DNA of 64,000 nucleotides, taken from positions 25,212 to 89,211 of the forward strand of contig NZ_WUMK01000015.1 in NCBI RefSeq assembly GCF_009827055.1, given 5' to 3'. The translations under genes were made by a program, and so were the position numbers. The notes below the pieces were generated by a model, which ran no database searches, was not told the DNA's origin, and worked only from the letters and a program-made list of their open reading frames with translations. Below are positions 27,333 through 36,588 of the stretch, one piece after another (the stretch's first letter is position 1; each line of letters opens with the position of its first letter). The DNA is from Shinella kummerowiae. Its GTDB lineage: Bacteria > Pseudomonadota > Alphaproteobacteria > Rhizobiales > Rhizobiaceae.

Positions 27333-27896
27333 TCAGCGCGTCGCGAAATCCACGGACAGTTCATGGCTGCGCGCCATGGTCTTGAGATCATCGACCAGCG
27401 CCTCGGCGAAGCTGCGCATCACGACGAGATCGAAGCTGTCCGCAGCGGTGCGGGCAAGATTGACCGACAGATGGTTGCACAGCACGTTCGCCGCCCGACC
27501 GACGGGGAACACATCCGCATGGAGATCGATGGCAATGCCGTTGGCCAGGATGCGTGCGGCGTCGGGGCCAGCGAGCGTCAAGGCGACGCGGCCATGGCTC
27601 TGGTCGATGACGAAGGCGAAATCGCCCAGTCGGACGGACAATTCCGCGCAGAGCGTTTCCGGCGCATGCACCTCGGACAGGATCAGCCATTCGCCAGGCC
27701 CCGAAAACCGCGCCTCGAACTCCCCGTTCGCAACGAGAATGCCCGCCGCCTCCGCCGTCTGGCCGGGTGCCGCCAGCACGACGGCAATCGCCGTTGCACG
27801 GTGGACGGCGAGATGGTTGGCACGCCGCTCGGAAATCGCGCCGATCGTACCGTCGAGCGCGTGCACTGCTTGATAGTCGTAAGCCATCGTTGTCAC
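27333..27896 (-). CDS. soxG: sarcosine oxidase gamma subunit
   Basis: A 187-aa subunit of heterotetrameric sarcosine oxidase, with a GcvT-related fold (GPGEWLIL, DQSHGRVALTLAGPDAARIL). It starts 1 bp after the soxA stop. A second ATG at 27887 is also possible. Gene order soxB-soxD-soxA-soxG is the usual one. Confidence 0.9.
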   Translation of the reverse strand: MTTMAYDYQAVHALDGTIGAISERRANHLAVHRATAIAVVLAAPGQTAEAAGILVANGEFEARFSGPGEWLILSEVHAPETLCAELSVRLGDFAFVIDQSHGRVALTLAGPDAARILANGIAIDLHADVFPVGRAANVLCNHLSVNLARTAADSFDLVVMRSFAEALVDDLKTMARSHELSVDFATR

Positions 27897-27897
27897 C

Positions 27898-30855
27898 TCA
27901 CGCCATCAGCTTGCGGTTTTCCGGATCGACGAAGACCGGGTTGCAGACCTCCGCCATGGTCTCGACGCCGCGCAGCTGATCCCAGACCACGATCTTTTCG
28001 CCGTAGCGCTCGCGCCCTGACTTCAGGAAGGCGAGTGCGATATGGCCACCGAGCGTCGGCGAGAAGCAGGCGGAGCTGACCCAGCCCTGGTCATTCAGCG
28101 TCGACGGTTTTGCGCCATCCTTCAGCAGATGCGCTCCCGCGCGAAAATCCTTGTCCGCCTCCAGCGCCTTCAGGCCGACAAGCTGCGCACGGTCCGCCGC
28201 CGTCAGGCCGAAGCGCGTGGACAGCCGCTTGCCGATGAAATCGTGCTTTGCGCTGCCCATCATGCGCCCGAGGCCCGCATCGTCCGGCGTCACGCGACCG
28301 TCGAGTTCGGCGTGGGTGACATGTCCCTTCTCGATGCGCAGCACGTTCAGCGCCTCTACACCGTAGGCGCAGAGGCCGTGCGGCTGCCCTGCCCGCATCA
28401 ACGCATCCGCCGCCGCCTCGCCATGGCCCGCCGGCACCGCCAACTCATAGGCAAGCTCGCCGGAGAAGGAGATACGGAACAGCCGCGCCTTCAGATTGCC
28501 CTTCAACCGCACCTCGCGGGCAGCAAGGAAGGGGACGGCTGCATCGGAAAGGTCGTCTTCGACAACGGCCTGCAGGATGGTGCGCGCCTTCGGCCCGGCA
28601 ATCGACATCTGCGCCCACTGGTCCGAAACGGAGAGGAAGCGCACGCGCAGGTCCGGCCAAAGCACCTGCGTGGCAAACTCCATATGCGAGAGCACGCCGC
28701 CCGCCATGGCCGTTGTCGTGGTGACAAGGAAATGTGCCTCGCCAAGCCGGCTCACCGTACCGTCGTCATAGACCATACCGTCCTCGCGCAGCATCAGCCC
28801 ATACCGAGCCTTGCCGATCGGCAGCTTCAGCACGGGATTGCAGTAGAGCCTGTTGAGGAACTCGGCGGCATCCGGCCCGAAGACCTCGATCTTGCCGAGC
28901 GTGGAGACATCGCAGAGGCCGGCGTTTTCCCGCACGGTGCGCACTTCGCGGTCGACGCTGTCGCGCCAGGTCTTTTCGCCTTCCTTGGGGAACCAGGAGG
29001 AGCGATACCAGAGCCCGGCATCGATGAAGACAGCGCCGTTTCGCGCCGCCCAACCGTGCAGCGGCGAACGGCGCGTTGGCATGGCGTGTTCATCCACGGA
29101 CGTGCCGGCAAGCGCGCCGAAGGAGACCGGCGTGTAGAACGGCCGAAAGGTCGTAGTGCCGACATCGGCGGGGCTGACGCCGCGCATCGCGGCAAGAATG
29201 CCGATGGCATTGATGTTGCCGAGCTTGCCTTGGTCCGTCGCCATGCCGCCCGTCGTGTATCGCTTGGCGTGCTCGACATGGCCAAAGCCTTCGCGCACGG
29301 CAAGACCCAGATCCTTGGTGTGCACGTCGTTCTGGAAGTCGACGAAGGCTTTCGATTTTGCGCCCGGCACGTGCCACAGCGCGGTGAAGGAGGGATCGAC
29401 TTCCTCACCGACCGCCGGGCGGTCGAAACCGGCAACCGAGTGCCCAAGCGCCTCGACAACCGCCGACGCCTTGCGCGCGCCGTCCTCGACGCATTCGGAC
29501 AGACGGTAATGTCCCGCTGCGGCACCGGCTATCACCAGGCCCGCCCCCACCTCGGGTGCCATAAAGGCCTGAAGGGCTTCCGACCAGACGGGCTTGCCGC
29601 CACGCTGGCAGGCGAGATGGATAACCGGGCTCCAACCGCCGGACATGGCGACGGCGTCGCAGGCGAGCAATTCTTCAAAGCCGCCGCGATCGGTGACGAT
29701 CGCGCGAAGACGCTGACGTCCCTTCGTGTCGACGACGGATCCGCCGCGAATGAGCCGGACGCCGTCCGGCGCCGTATCGGCAGCATTCGTCCGCGTGTCG
29801 ATGACCGCGGCAATCTCAATGCCCTGCGATGTCAGGTCCCGCGCCGTGCGATAGCCGGAAGAGCCGTTGGTGAACACGGCAACCGACTTGCCCACAGCGA
29901 CGCCGAAACGGTTGGCATAGGCGCTGACGGCGCTGGCCGTCATGACGCCCGGCCGGTCGTTGCCGCCGAAGACCAGCGGCCGCTCCTCCGCACCCGTCGC
30001 GAGAACAGCGTGTTTTGCCACGATGCGCCACAGCCGCTCGACGGGCCTTGCGGCGTCGACGACCGCGCTATGCTTCTGCACGCGTTCGACCGCGCCGAAG
30101 ACATTGTCATCGTACCAGCCAAAGACCGTCGTGCGCGCCAGCAGTGTGACATTCGGATTGGCCTGCAACTCCTCGATCACGCGGCGGGCAAAGACGACGG
30201 GTGGTTCGCCATCGAGCCGCGTCGTCTCCGACAGCAGCGCACCGCCGAGGGCAAAATCCTGCTCGGCGAGGATGACGCGCAGGCCCGAACGGGCGGCGAC
30301 CAGGGCGGCGGCAAGGCCGGCCGGACCGGACCCGACGACGAGCAGATCGCAATGCGCCCAGCTCTTTTCGTAACCATCGGGATCGCGCGGCAGATCCGTA
30401 CGTCCGAGGCCGGCGGCGTGGCGGATCAGCGGCTCGTAGACCTTTTCCCAGAAGGCGGCGGGCCACATGAAGGTCTTGTAGTAGAAGCCGGCCGAGAGGA
30501 AACGCGACATCAGGTTGTTCACCGCGCCGATATCCCAGGACAGGCTCGGCCAGCGGTTCTGGCTCGTCGCGGTGAGGCCGTCATACAGTTCGGCGACGGT
30601 TGCCTTGGTATTGGGATCGCGACGCGCGCCGCTGCCGACGGTCACGAGCGCGTTCGGCTCCGCCGGACCGGCGGTCACGATACCGCGCGGACGATGGTAC
30701 TTGAAACTGCGGCCGACGAGCAGCCTGTCATTGGCAAGCAGTGCCGAAGCGAGCGTATCGCCGGCATGTCCCGAAAGCCTCGCCCCATCGAACGAGAACG
30801 GCACCGTCTGGCTGCGATCGACGAGGCCACCGGCGGCGAGACGAAAGGCCGTCAT
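27898..30855 (-). CDS. soxA: sarcosine oxidase alpha subunit
   Basis: A 985-aa subunit. An N-terminal ferredoxin-like segment (FSFDGARLSGHAGDTLASAL...FKYHRPRGI) is followed by an NAD-binding disulfide-reductase-type domain (DLLVVGSGPAGLAAAL) and a C-terminal GcvT-like folate-binding domain (ISFSGELAYELAVPAGHG). The complex oxidises sarcosine to glycine and passes the methyl group to tetrahydrofolate. ATG 30855 is chosen because it overlaps the soxD stop by 4 bp and gives the normal length. The frame itself runs on to 30963. Confidence 0.94.
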   Translation of the reverse strand: MTAFRLAAGGLVDRSQTVPFSFDGARLSGHAGDTLASALLANDRLLVGRSFKYHRPRGIVTAGPAEPNALVTVGSGARRDPNTKATVAELYDGLTATSQNRWPSLSWDIGAVNNLMSRFLSAGFYYKTFMWPAAFWEKVYEPLIRHAAGLGRTDLPRDPDGYEKSWAHCDLLVVGSGPAGLAAALVAARSGLRVILAEQDFALGGALLSETTRLDGEPPVVFARRVIEELQANPNVTLLARTTVFGWYDDNVFGAVERVQKHSAVVDAARPVERLWRIVAKHAVLATGAEERPLVFGGNDRPGVMTASAVSAYANRFGVAVGKSVAVFTNGSSGYRTARDLTSQGIEIAAVIDTRTNAADTAPDGVRLIRGGSVVDTKGRQRLRAIVTDRGGFEELLACDAVAMSGGWSPVIHLACQRGGKPVWSEALQAFMAPEVGAGLVIAGAAAGHYRLSECVEDGARKASAVVEALGHSVAGFDRPAVGEEVDPSFTALWHVPGAKSKAFVDFQNDVHTKDLGLAVREGFGHVEHAKRYTTGGMATDQGKLGNINAIGILAAMRGVSPADVGTTTFRPFYTPVSFGALAGTSVDEHAMPTRRSPLHGWAARNGAVFIDAGLWYRSSWFPKEGEKTWRDSVDREVRTVRENAGLCDVSTLGKIEVFGPDAAEFLNRLYCNPVLKLPIGKARYGLMLREDGMVYDDGTVSRLGEAHFLVTTTTAMAGGVLSHMEFATQVLWPDLRVRFLSVSDQWAQMSIAGPKARTILQAVVEDDLSDAAVPFLAAREVRLKGNLKARLFRISFSGELAYELAVPAGHGEAAADALMRAGQPHGLCAYGVEALNVLRIEKGHVTHAELDGRVTPDDAGLGRMMGSAKHDFIGKRLSTRFGLTAADRAQLVGLKALEADKDFRAGAHLLKDGAKPSTLNDQGWVSSACFSPTLGGHIALAFLKSGRERYGEKIVVWDQLRGVETMAEVCNPVFVDPENRKLMA

Positions 30856-31127
30856 CTGGCGCCTCCCTGCTCCAGGGACGCATCGCTCACGGAAAACACC
30901 TCGTGGGTGAAATTGTCTCGCTCCACCACCAGCCAGCGCCGGCATCCGGCGATATGCTGCCAATGCTCGCGAATGCGCCCGCGCGGATTGGCACGGACAT
31001 GCATATAGTCATTCCAGACCTCGTCGGCAGCCATCGGCGCAGGCCGAACAGGCGTCGCGTCGCCGCGCACGGAAAACTCTTGCCTCGGACGCGTGCCGCA
31101 ATGCGGACAGGGAATCAGGCTTGCCAT
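30852..31127 (-). CDS. soxD: sarcosine oxidase delta subunit
   Basis: A 91-aa zinc-binding subunit. The likely ligands are visible in CPHCGTRPRQEF at the N-terminus and HIAGCRRWLVVERD in the second half. The WNDYMHVRANPRG block is typical of the family. It overlaps soxA by 4 bp and starts 7 bp after soxB. Confidence 0.93.
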   Translation of the reverse strand: MASLIPCPHCGTRPRQEFSVRGDATPVRPAPMAADEVWNDYMHVRANPRGRIREHWQHIAGCRRWLVVERDNFTHEVFSVSDASLEQGGAR

Positions 31128-31134
31128 CGCTCAC

Positions 31135-32385
31135 TCAATGCAGGTTGGGCTGGGTGCCGACACCCGCCTCGTCGATCGGGAAACCGCGCTCGAAACGATC
31201 GAGCCGGAGCGCGCGCGCCACATGGTGGCTCTCGCCCTTGGCGATCAGATACGCAAAACAGAAACCGGAAGCCGGCGTCGCCTTGAAGCCGCCATAACAC
31301 CAGCCGCAGTTGAGATAGAGGTTATCAATCGGCGTGCGGTCGATGATCGGCGAGCCATCCATCGACATGTCCATGACGCCGCCCCAGGCCCGCAGCACCC
31401 GCACGCGGGAAAGGCCGGGGATCATCGTCACCCCCTCCTCCATGACATGCTCGGCCGTCGCGAGATTGCCGCGCTGGGCATAGGAGGAATAGCCGTCGAT
31501 CTCCGCGCCGAAAACGAGGCCGCCCTTGTCCGACTGGGAGATATAGAAGTGCCCCGCACCGTAGGTGATGACGTGGTCGATGCAGGGTTTCAGCCCTTCC
31601 GTCACGAAGGCTTGCAGCACATGGCTCTCGATCGGCAGCTTCAGTCCGGCCATCTCGCCGACGCGGGACGTGTTGCCGGCCGCCGCCAGCGCCAGCTTGT
31701 TGCAGCCGATGAAACCCTTCGTCGTTTCGACGCCGGTGACCACGCCGCTTTCGCGGCGAATGCCGGTGACCTCGCAATTCTGGATGAGATCGACGCCAAG
31801 CCTGTCGGCGCCACGCGCAAACCCCCAGGCGACGGCATCGTGCCGAGCCGTGCCGGCACGCTTTTGCAACAACCCGCCGATAATCGGGAAGCGCGCATGG
31901 TCAAAATTGAGGAAGGGCAGCATCTTCTTCAGCGTGTCGCGATCGAGCTGTTCGGCCGCCACCCCTTCCATCATCATCGCATTGCCGCGACGCGTATAAT
32001 GATCGCGCTGGCTGTCGTTGTGATAGAGGCTGATAATCCCACGCTGCGACAGCATGACATTGTAGTTGAGCTCCTGCTCCAGCCCTTCCCAAAGCTTCAG
32101 CGAGAACTCGTAGAAGGGCTCGTTGCCGGGCAGCATGTAGTTCGAGCGCACGATCGTGGTGTTGCGCCCGACATTGCCGGAGCCGAGATAGCCCTTCTCC
32201 ACCACCGCGATGTTGCGGACGCCGAATTCCTTGGCAAGATAGTAGGCTGTCGCAAGGCCATGCCCGCCGCCACCGACGATGATCACGTCGTAATGCGGCT
32301 TCGGCTGCGGCTCCCGCCAGGCGGGTTTCCAGCCGAGGTTTCCGGCAAGGGCTTGTTTGAAGATCGAAAAGGCGGAGTAGCGCAT
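31135..32385 (-). CDS. soxB: sarcosine oxidase beta subunit
   Basis: A 416-aa flavin subunit where sarcosine is oxidised. It starts MRYSAFSIFKQAL, with the dinucleotide motif VIIVGGGGHGLATAYYLA near residue 33 and the family block GSGNVGRNTTIVRSNYM. The C-terminal block CGWCYGGFKATPASG is also typical. ATG 32385 is chosen over an upstream in-frame start. The gene is divergent from cysQ across 158 bp and heads the sox operon. Confidence 0.95.
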   Translation of the reverse strand: MRYSAFSIFKQALAGNLGWKPAWREPQPKPHYDVIIVGGGGHGLATAYYLAKEFGVRNIAVVEKGYLGSGNVGRNTTIVRSNYMLPGNEPFYEFSLKLWEGLEQELNYNVMLSQRGIISLYHNDSQRDHYTRRGNAMMMEGVAAEQLDRDTLKKMLPFLNFDHARFPIIGGLLQKRAGTARHDAVAWGFARGADRLGVDLIQNCEVTGIRRESGVVTGVETTKGFIGCNKLALAAAGNTSRVGEMAGLKLPIESHVLQAFVTEGLKPCIDHVITYGAGHFYISQSDKGGLVFGAEIDGYSSYAQRGNLATAEHVMEEGVTMIPGLSRVRVLRAWGGVMDMSMDGSPIIDRTPIDNLYLNCGWCYGGFKATPASGFCFAYLIAKGESHHVARALRLDRFERGFPIDEAGVGTQPNLH

Positions 32386-32543
32386 GCGGGTTCCCGGATC
32401 AGTCGCCACACATTCGCATATGCAGCACAAACGGCAAGACGCAAGAGCGTCGCAACGGGCCGCATGCGGAACTCTTTCCACCGCTATGGTCCGCGCTTGT
32501 GGGCAATTGCTTTCCCGTCGCGCGGCGTCTAAGCCATGAGGCC

Positions 32544-33371
32544 ATGCAGATAGACCTCGCAGACTTGGCCAAGGTGATGGAAAGCGCCGCGCTGGCCGCC
32601 GGCCGCGCCATCATGACCATCCATAGCGGCGGCCCGGCCGTGCAGTACAAACCCGACAGTTCGCCGGTCACGGAAGCGGACGAAGAAGCTGAACGGCTGA
32701 TTCTCTCTGCCTTGAAACAGCATTTCCCAACGATACCGATCGTCGCCGAAGAAGCGGTCTCGGCGGGCGATATCCCGGATATTTCCGGCGGGCTTTTCTT
32801 CCTTGTCGATCCACTCGACGGAACGAAGGAGTTCGTCGCCGGCCGCAACGAGTTCACCGTCAACATCGCCCTCATCCGCGACGGCAGTCCGGTTGCCGGC
32901 ATCGTTCTCGCCCCGGCATTGTCGATCGGCTTCCTGGCAGCGGAAGATCATGCCGAGCGTTTCTCGGTAACGGGTGGCCACGTGATCGGCGACCGCAAGA
33001 CGATTGGCTGTCGCGGGCCGGGCACGCCGCCGACTGCTGTGGCCAGCCGCTCGCATGACACGCCGGAGACCGCGCGCTTCCTCGAAGACCATGGCATCGG
33101 CGCCTGCACCGCCATCGGTTCCTCGTTAAAGTTCTGCCTCGTCGCCGAGGGCCTTGCCGATGTCTATCCCCGCTTCAGCCGCACGATGGAATGGGACACG
33201 GCAGCGGGCGATGCCGTGCTGCGCGCGGCAGGCGGCGAAACGCGCATGCTGGATGGAAGGCCACTGCTTTACGGCAAGCGCAACCAGGCGCACGACGCGG
33301 ATTTCGCCAATCCGAACTTCATCGCCGCAAGCCGGGGTTGGAGTAAGACGTCAGAATCGATCACAAAATAA
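32544..33371 (+). CDS. cysQ: 3'(2'),5'-bisphosphate nucleotidase CysQ
   Basis: A 275-aa inositol-monophosphatase-fold phosphatase that clears PAP, the by-product of sulfate assimilation and sulfotransfer. Metal-site motifs are EEAVSAGD, DPLDGTKEF and WDTAAGDAVL. An in-frame GTG lies at 32499, but ATG 32544 matches the usual start (MQIDLADLAKVMESAA). It stands alone between the sox operon and the capsule-export genes. Confidence 0.92.
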   Translation: MQIDLADLAKVMESAALAAGRAIMTIHSGGPAVQYKPDSSPVTEADEEAERLILSALKQHFPTIPIVAEEAVSAGDIPDISGGLFFLVDPLDGTKEFVAGRNEFTVNIALIRDGSPVAGIVLAPALSIGFLAAEDHAERFSVTGGHVIGDRKTIGCRGPGTPPTAVASRSHDTPETARFLEDHGIGACTAIGSSLKFCLVAEGLADVYPRFSRTMEWDTAAGDAVLRAAGGETRMLDGRPLLYGKRNQAHDADFANPNFIAASRGWSKTSESITK

Positions 33372-33565
33372 CCAGATTGCTGGACGAGGAGTGCCCGGCG
33401 ACAAAAGGACCGCTTCAACCCGATCGACAACCATGCTACCACTCGGCATGACCGTTTGCCCTTGTTCATGCACGGCATTTTAGTTGTTTGTAAGGGTAAA
33501 GTCGAATAATCTGCCGCCACCTATGCGTAGGCGACCTACCAGTTTGCTTTTGAGAGAGTAGCGAC

Positions 33566-34969
33566 GTGAAAGACGAGAAAGCGCCCGCTGCGGCAGAAAA
33601 TCCTGACGCCAAGGCAAGCAGCCTGATGGACATCGCCAAGCAGCGCGCCAAGCAGCGCGCCGCTCAGCAGAAAGTGGTCGCAATCAAGCAGGCTGCCGCG
33701 GCCCGGCACCGTCCCGATCCGGAACTCGATGACGAGGAAAATCTCGGCAAGCGTGCCGACTCGCGACCAGCGCTGCCGAAGGACATTGTCAAGACCATCC
33801 TGACGCTGCCCGAAATGCCGAAGAGGAAACGGAAGCTTCCCTGGCCCAAAATTTCTTTCGTTGCAGCCGCGATTCTTCCGGCATTCTTGACGGGCCTGTA
33901 TTACCTTTTCATCGCAAGTCCCCAATATGTTGTAGAGACACAGTTTTCGGTCCGCGGCTCCAGCGAAAACTCCTTCAACGCACTTGGTCTTTCAGCTCTC
34001 GTTGGAAACTCGGCGCAGTCCGGCGACTCTTACATCGTCGCCGACTATATTCATTCGGCGCAGATCCTGCCCGACATCCTGGAACAGACGAACGTCGACA
34101 TCCGGGAAATCTACTCACGCCCGTCGATCGACTTCCTGTACCGAGAAAACAAGGACGGAGCACTGGACGAATTCCGGGACTATTGGCGGGACATGGTCAA
34201 TGTCAGTTTCAACTCGACGACGGGCAACGTGACCATGCAGGTCTATGCCTTCTCTCCGTCGGACGCCAAGCAGGTCGCGGATTCTGTTCTCACTGTTTCC
34301 GAGAATCTGGTGAATACGCTCTCCGAGAAATCGCGCCGACAGTTCATCGAAGTGGTCAACCAACAGGTTGCCCGTTCGGAAGAACGCCTGCGTAACATTC
34401 GCAAGCAGATTACCGACCTGCGCATCACGGAACAGGCCGTCGATCCGACGGCCGTCGCAACAATGGAAGCGACGATCATCAGTACACTCGAGCAGGAACT
34501 CGCCTCGCTCAGGACGCGATACAAGGCGCTTGTCGATTCGATCAGTGCCGACGCACCTTCGGCCCGCGTCATCGAGCGGCAGATCAGTGCGCTTGAAGAC
34601 CAACTTGTCGAGCAGAAGAGACGGATTACCGGCGAGGCAGCCCCGACGGATTCCAGCAGCAAGACCACCCGCAGCGGCGCAGAAAGCGGGCGTGCACTGC
34701 CCGAAATGCTCGACCGTTTCACGGAACTCAGCGTCGAGCAGGAGTTCGCGGTCAAGGCTTACACCGCTTCGCTTGCCTCGCTTGAAACGGCGATGCAGGA
34801 AGCGCAGAAGCAGGAGCGCTATTTCGCAGTCTACGTGGTACCCAGGGAACCGGAAATCGCGCTTTACCCGCTGGGCATGTTGAACACCGTAATCGTACTG
34901 ATTGCATCCATCGGTCTCTGGATCATCGGGTACTTCACGTTCCGGTCCGTCAAGGACCATTCAATCTGA
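33566..34969 (+). CDS. kpsE: capsule polysaccharide export protein KpsE/RkpR-like
   Basis: A 467-aa inner-membrane co-polymerase/adaptor of the KpsE type that links the ABC exporter to the outer-membrane channel. The basic cytoplasmic N-terminus has a short tandem repeat (AKQRAKQRAAQQ). Membrane segment 1 (about 93-112) is followed by a long periplasmic coiled coil (about 225-350) and a second membrane segment (about 438-458). The start is GTG 33566 with a GAGAG-type ribosome site. The kpsM start lies 10 bp after its stop. Confidence 0.88.
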   Translation: MKDEKAPAAAENPDAKASSLMDIAKQRAKQRAAQQKVVAIKQAAAARHRPDPELDDEENLGKRADSRPALPKDIVKTILTLPEMPKRKRKLPWPKISFVAAAILPAFLTGLYYLFIASPQYVVETQFSVRGSSENSFNALGLSALVGNSAQSGDSYIVADYIHSAQILPDILEQTNVDIREIYSRPSIDFLYRENKDGALDEFRDYWRDMVNVSFNSTTGNVTMQVYAFSPSDAKQVADSVLTVSENLVNTLSEKSRRQFIEVVNQQVARSEERLRNIRKQITDLRITEQAVDPTAVATMEATIISTLEQELASLRTRYKALVDSISADAPSARVIERQISALEDQLVEQKRRITGEAAPTDSSSKTTRSGAESGRALPEMLDRFTELSVEQEFAVKAYTASLASLETAMQEAQKQERYFAVYVVPREPEIALYPLGMLNTVIVLIASIGLWIIGYFTFRSVKDHSI

Positions 34970-34979
34970 TCGTGGCGCC

Positions 34980-35774
34980 ATGAGCATCTTCGCTGAAAAA
35001 CCTCTGAGCTACGCGCTAAAGGAAAATGCCAGGGTCATTTCAGCTCTTGTGGTGAGAAGTGCCGTTACGCGGTTCAGCAAGAGCCGGTTCGGCTTCATCT
35101 GGATCCTGGCAGAACCGGCCGCCTATGTGGGGATCTTTTTGGCGATCCACACTTTCATGAAGGCGCACATCCCGTTTGGTGACAACGCGGCCCTGTTCAT
35201 TCTTGCCGGCGTGTTTGGATTCCGGATGACACGCGGAATCTCCCGCAAAACAGAACGCGCGATCGTCAGCAATCAGCCGATGCTGACCTACCCTCTCATC
35301 CGGCCGCTCGATACGATCATCGCGACGTTTCTGCTCGAGGCGACGATCTGGCTCATGATCTGCGGCCTATTCATGGGCGGTCTCGCCTACAGTATGGACC
35401 GATCGATTGTTGTGTATCCCGTTGATTTCATGGAATGCCTACTAGCCATTCTTTTCTTCGCGTTTTCTTTTGCAACGTTCAATGCGGCGGTGGGTGCCTT
35501 GATTCCTCGCTATGACACGTTCCTGAGTATGATAAGCATGCCGTTAATGCTACTCTCAGGCGTATTCTACATGCCGACGCAGTTTTCGCCAGAGGTTCAG
35601 GCCATTTTGTGGTGGAATCCATTTCTGCATTGCGTGGAGTGGTTTCGCACCTCCACCTATATCGACTATGCACCGCTGCTAAACAAAGGCTATCTTCTCG
35701 GGCTAGCGACCGGTCTGCTGGCTATCGGCCTCACGTTGGAGCGCGTCTTCAGGCCACGGATCATTAGCGCATGA
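34980..35774 (+). CDS. kpsM: capsule polysaccharide ABC transporter permease KpsM/RkpT
   Basis: A 264-aa ABC-2 type permease with six hydrophobic segments. The N-terminal amphipathic part contains VVRSAVTRFSKSRFGFIWILAEP, a block typical of KpsM. ATG 34980 is chosen; the longer frame from 34902 would overlap kpsE. It overlaps kpsT by 4 bp (ATGA). Confidence 0.93.
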   Translation: MSIFAEKPLSYALKENARVISALVVRSAVTRFSKSRFGFIWILAEPAAYVGIFLAIHTFMKAHIPFGDNAALFILAGVFGFRMTRGISRKTERAIVSNQPMLTYPLIRPLDTIIATFLLEATIWLMICGLFMGGLAYSMDRSIVVYPVDFMECLLAILFFAFSFATFNAAVGALIPRYDTFLSMISMPLMLLSGVFYMPTQFSPEVQAILWWNPFLHCVEWFRTSTYIDYAPLLNKGYLLGLATGLLAIGLTLERVFRPRIISA

Positions 35775-36463
35775 TAATATTTGACAATGTGAGTAAAGCT
35801 TTTCCGCGTCCCGGCGGAGGAAAAAAGATCATTCTGGACAAGTTCAGTGCAGCGTTTCGCCCGGGTATCAATGTAGGCATCCTCGGACGCAACGGTGCTG
35901 GCAAATCTACGCTGATGAACCTCATATCCGGTGGCGACCTGCCGGATTCCGGACATATCATCCGCGAAGGGAAAATCTCCTGGCCGCTCGGCTTCAATGG
36001 TGGTGTGCACGGCAAACTAACCGGCGCCCAAAACACGCGATTCATCGCCGACATCTACGGCAAGAGCCGCCGCAAGGTGCTTGATTTCGTGGCCGAATTC
36101 TCCGAACTCGGCCCCTACCTCGACATGCCGGTGCGGACCTATTCGGCCGGCATGAAAGCGCGTCTTGCCTTTGGAATTTGCATGGCGATCGAGTTCGAAT
36201 ACTATCTTATCGATGAAGTGATCGCCGTCGGCGATTCAACTTTCAAGAAAAAATGCAAGGAAGTCTTCGATCAGCGCCGCGAAAACGCGACCCTTCTTCT
36301 CGTTTCACACTCCGCCGGCCTGCTGCGCTCGTTCTGCGATATCGGCGGTGTCATGAATGACGGCCACCTAACATTCTACAACGATATCGAAGAAGCGATC
36401 GAGGTTCACGAGGAAATCCTGCGAACCTCCCGGCCCACATCGAGGCGACGCCGGTCAGCCTGA
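35771..36463 (+). CDS. kpsT: capsule polysaccharide ABC transporter ATPase KpsT/RkpS
   Basis: A 230-aa ATPase with Walker A GRNGAGKST, the KpsT-like loop SWPLGFNGGVHGKLTG, signature YSAGMKARLAF and Walker B YYLIDEVIAVGD. The C-terminus is very basic (RTSRPTSRRRRSA). It drives export of lipid-linked capsular polysaccharide through KpsM. It converges on kpsS with a 125-bp gap. Confidence 0.95.
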   Translation: MIIFDNVSKAFPRPGGGKKIILDKFSAAFRPGINVGILGRNGAGKSTLMNLISGGDLPDSGHIIREGKISWPLGFNGGVHGKLTGAQNTRFIADIYGKSRRKVLDFVAEFSELGPYLDMPVRTYSAGMKARLAFGICMAIEFEYYLIDEVIAVGDSTFKKKCKEVFDQRRENATLLLVSHSAGLLRSFCDIGGVMNDGHLTFYNDIEEAIEVHEEILRTSRPTSRRRRSA

Positions 36464-36588
36464 CCCCGCTCTGCCAAGGTCTGGACACGCGCGCTTCAGA
36501 CATGCAAAAAAATCAATAGACTGATGCCCGAGCAGCGAATCGGAGACATCGCAACCTGCATCAGGCAATAAAGTAGACAAGAGCTGGC

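Noticed and set aside
28042..31008. 988-codon plus-strand frame opposite soxA
   Set aside because: Same shadow effect; soxA is a complete, recognisable enzyme on the minus strand.
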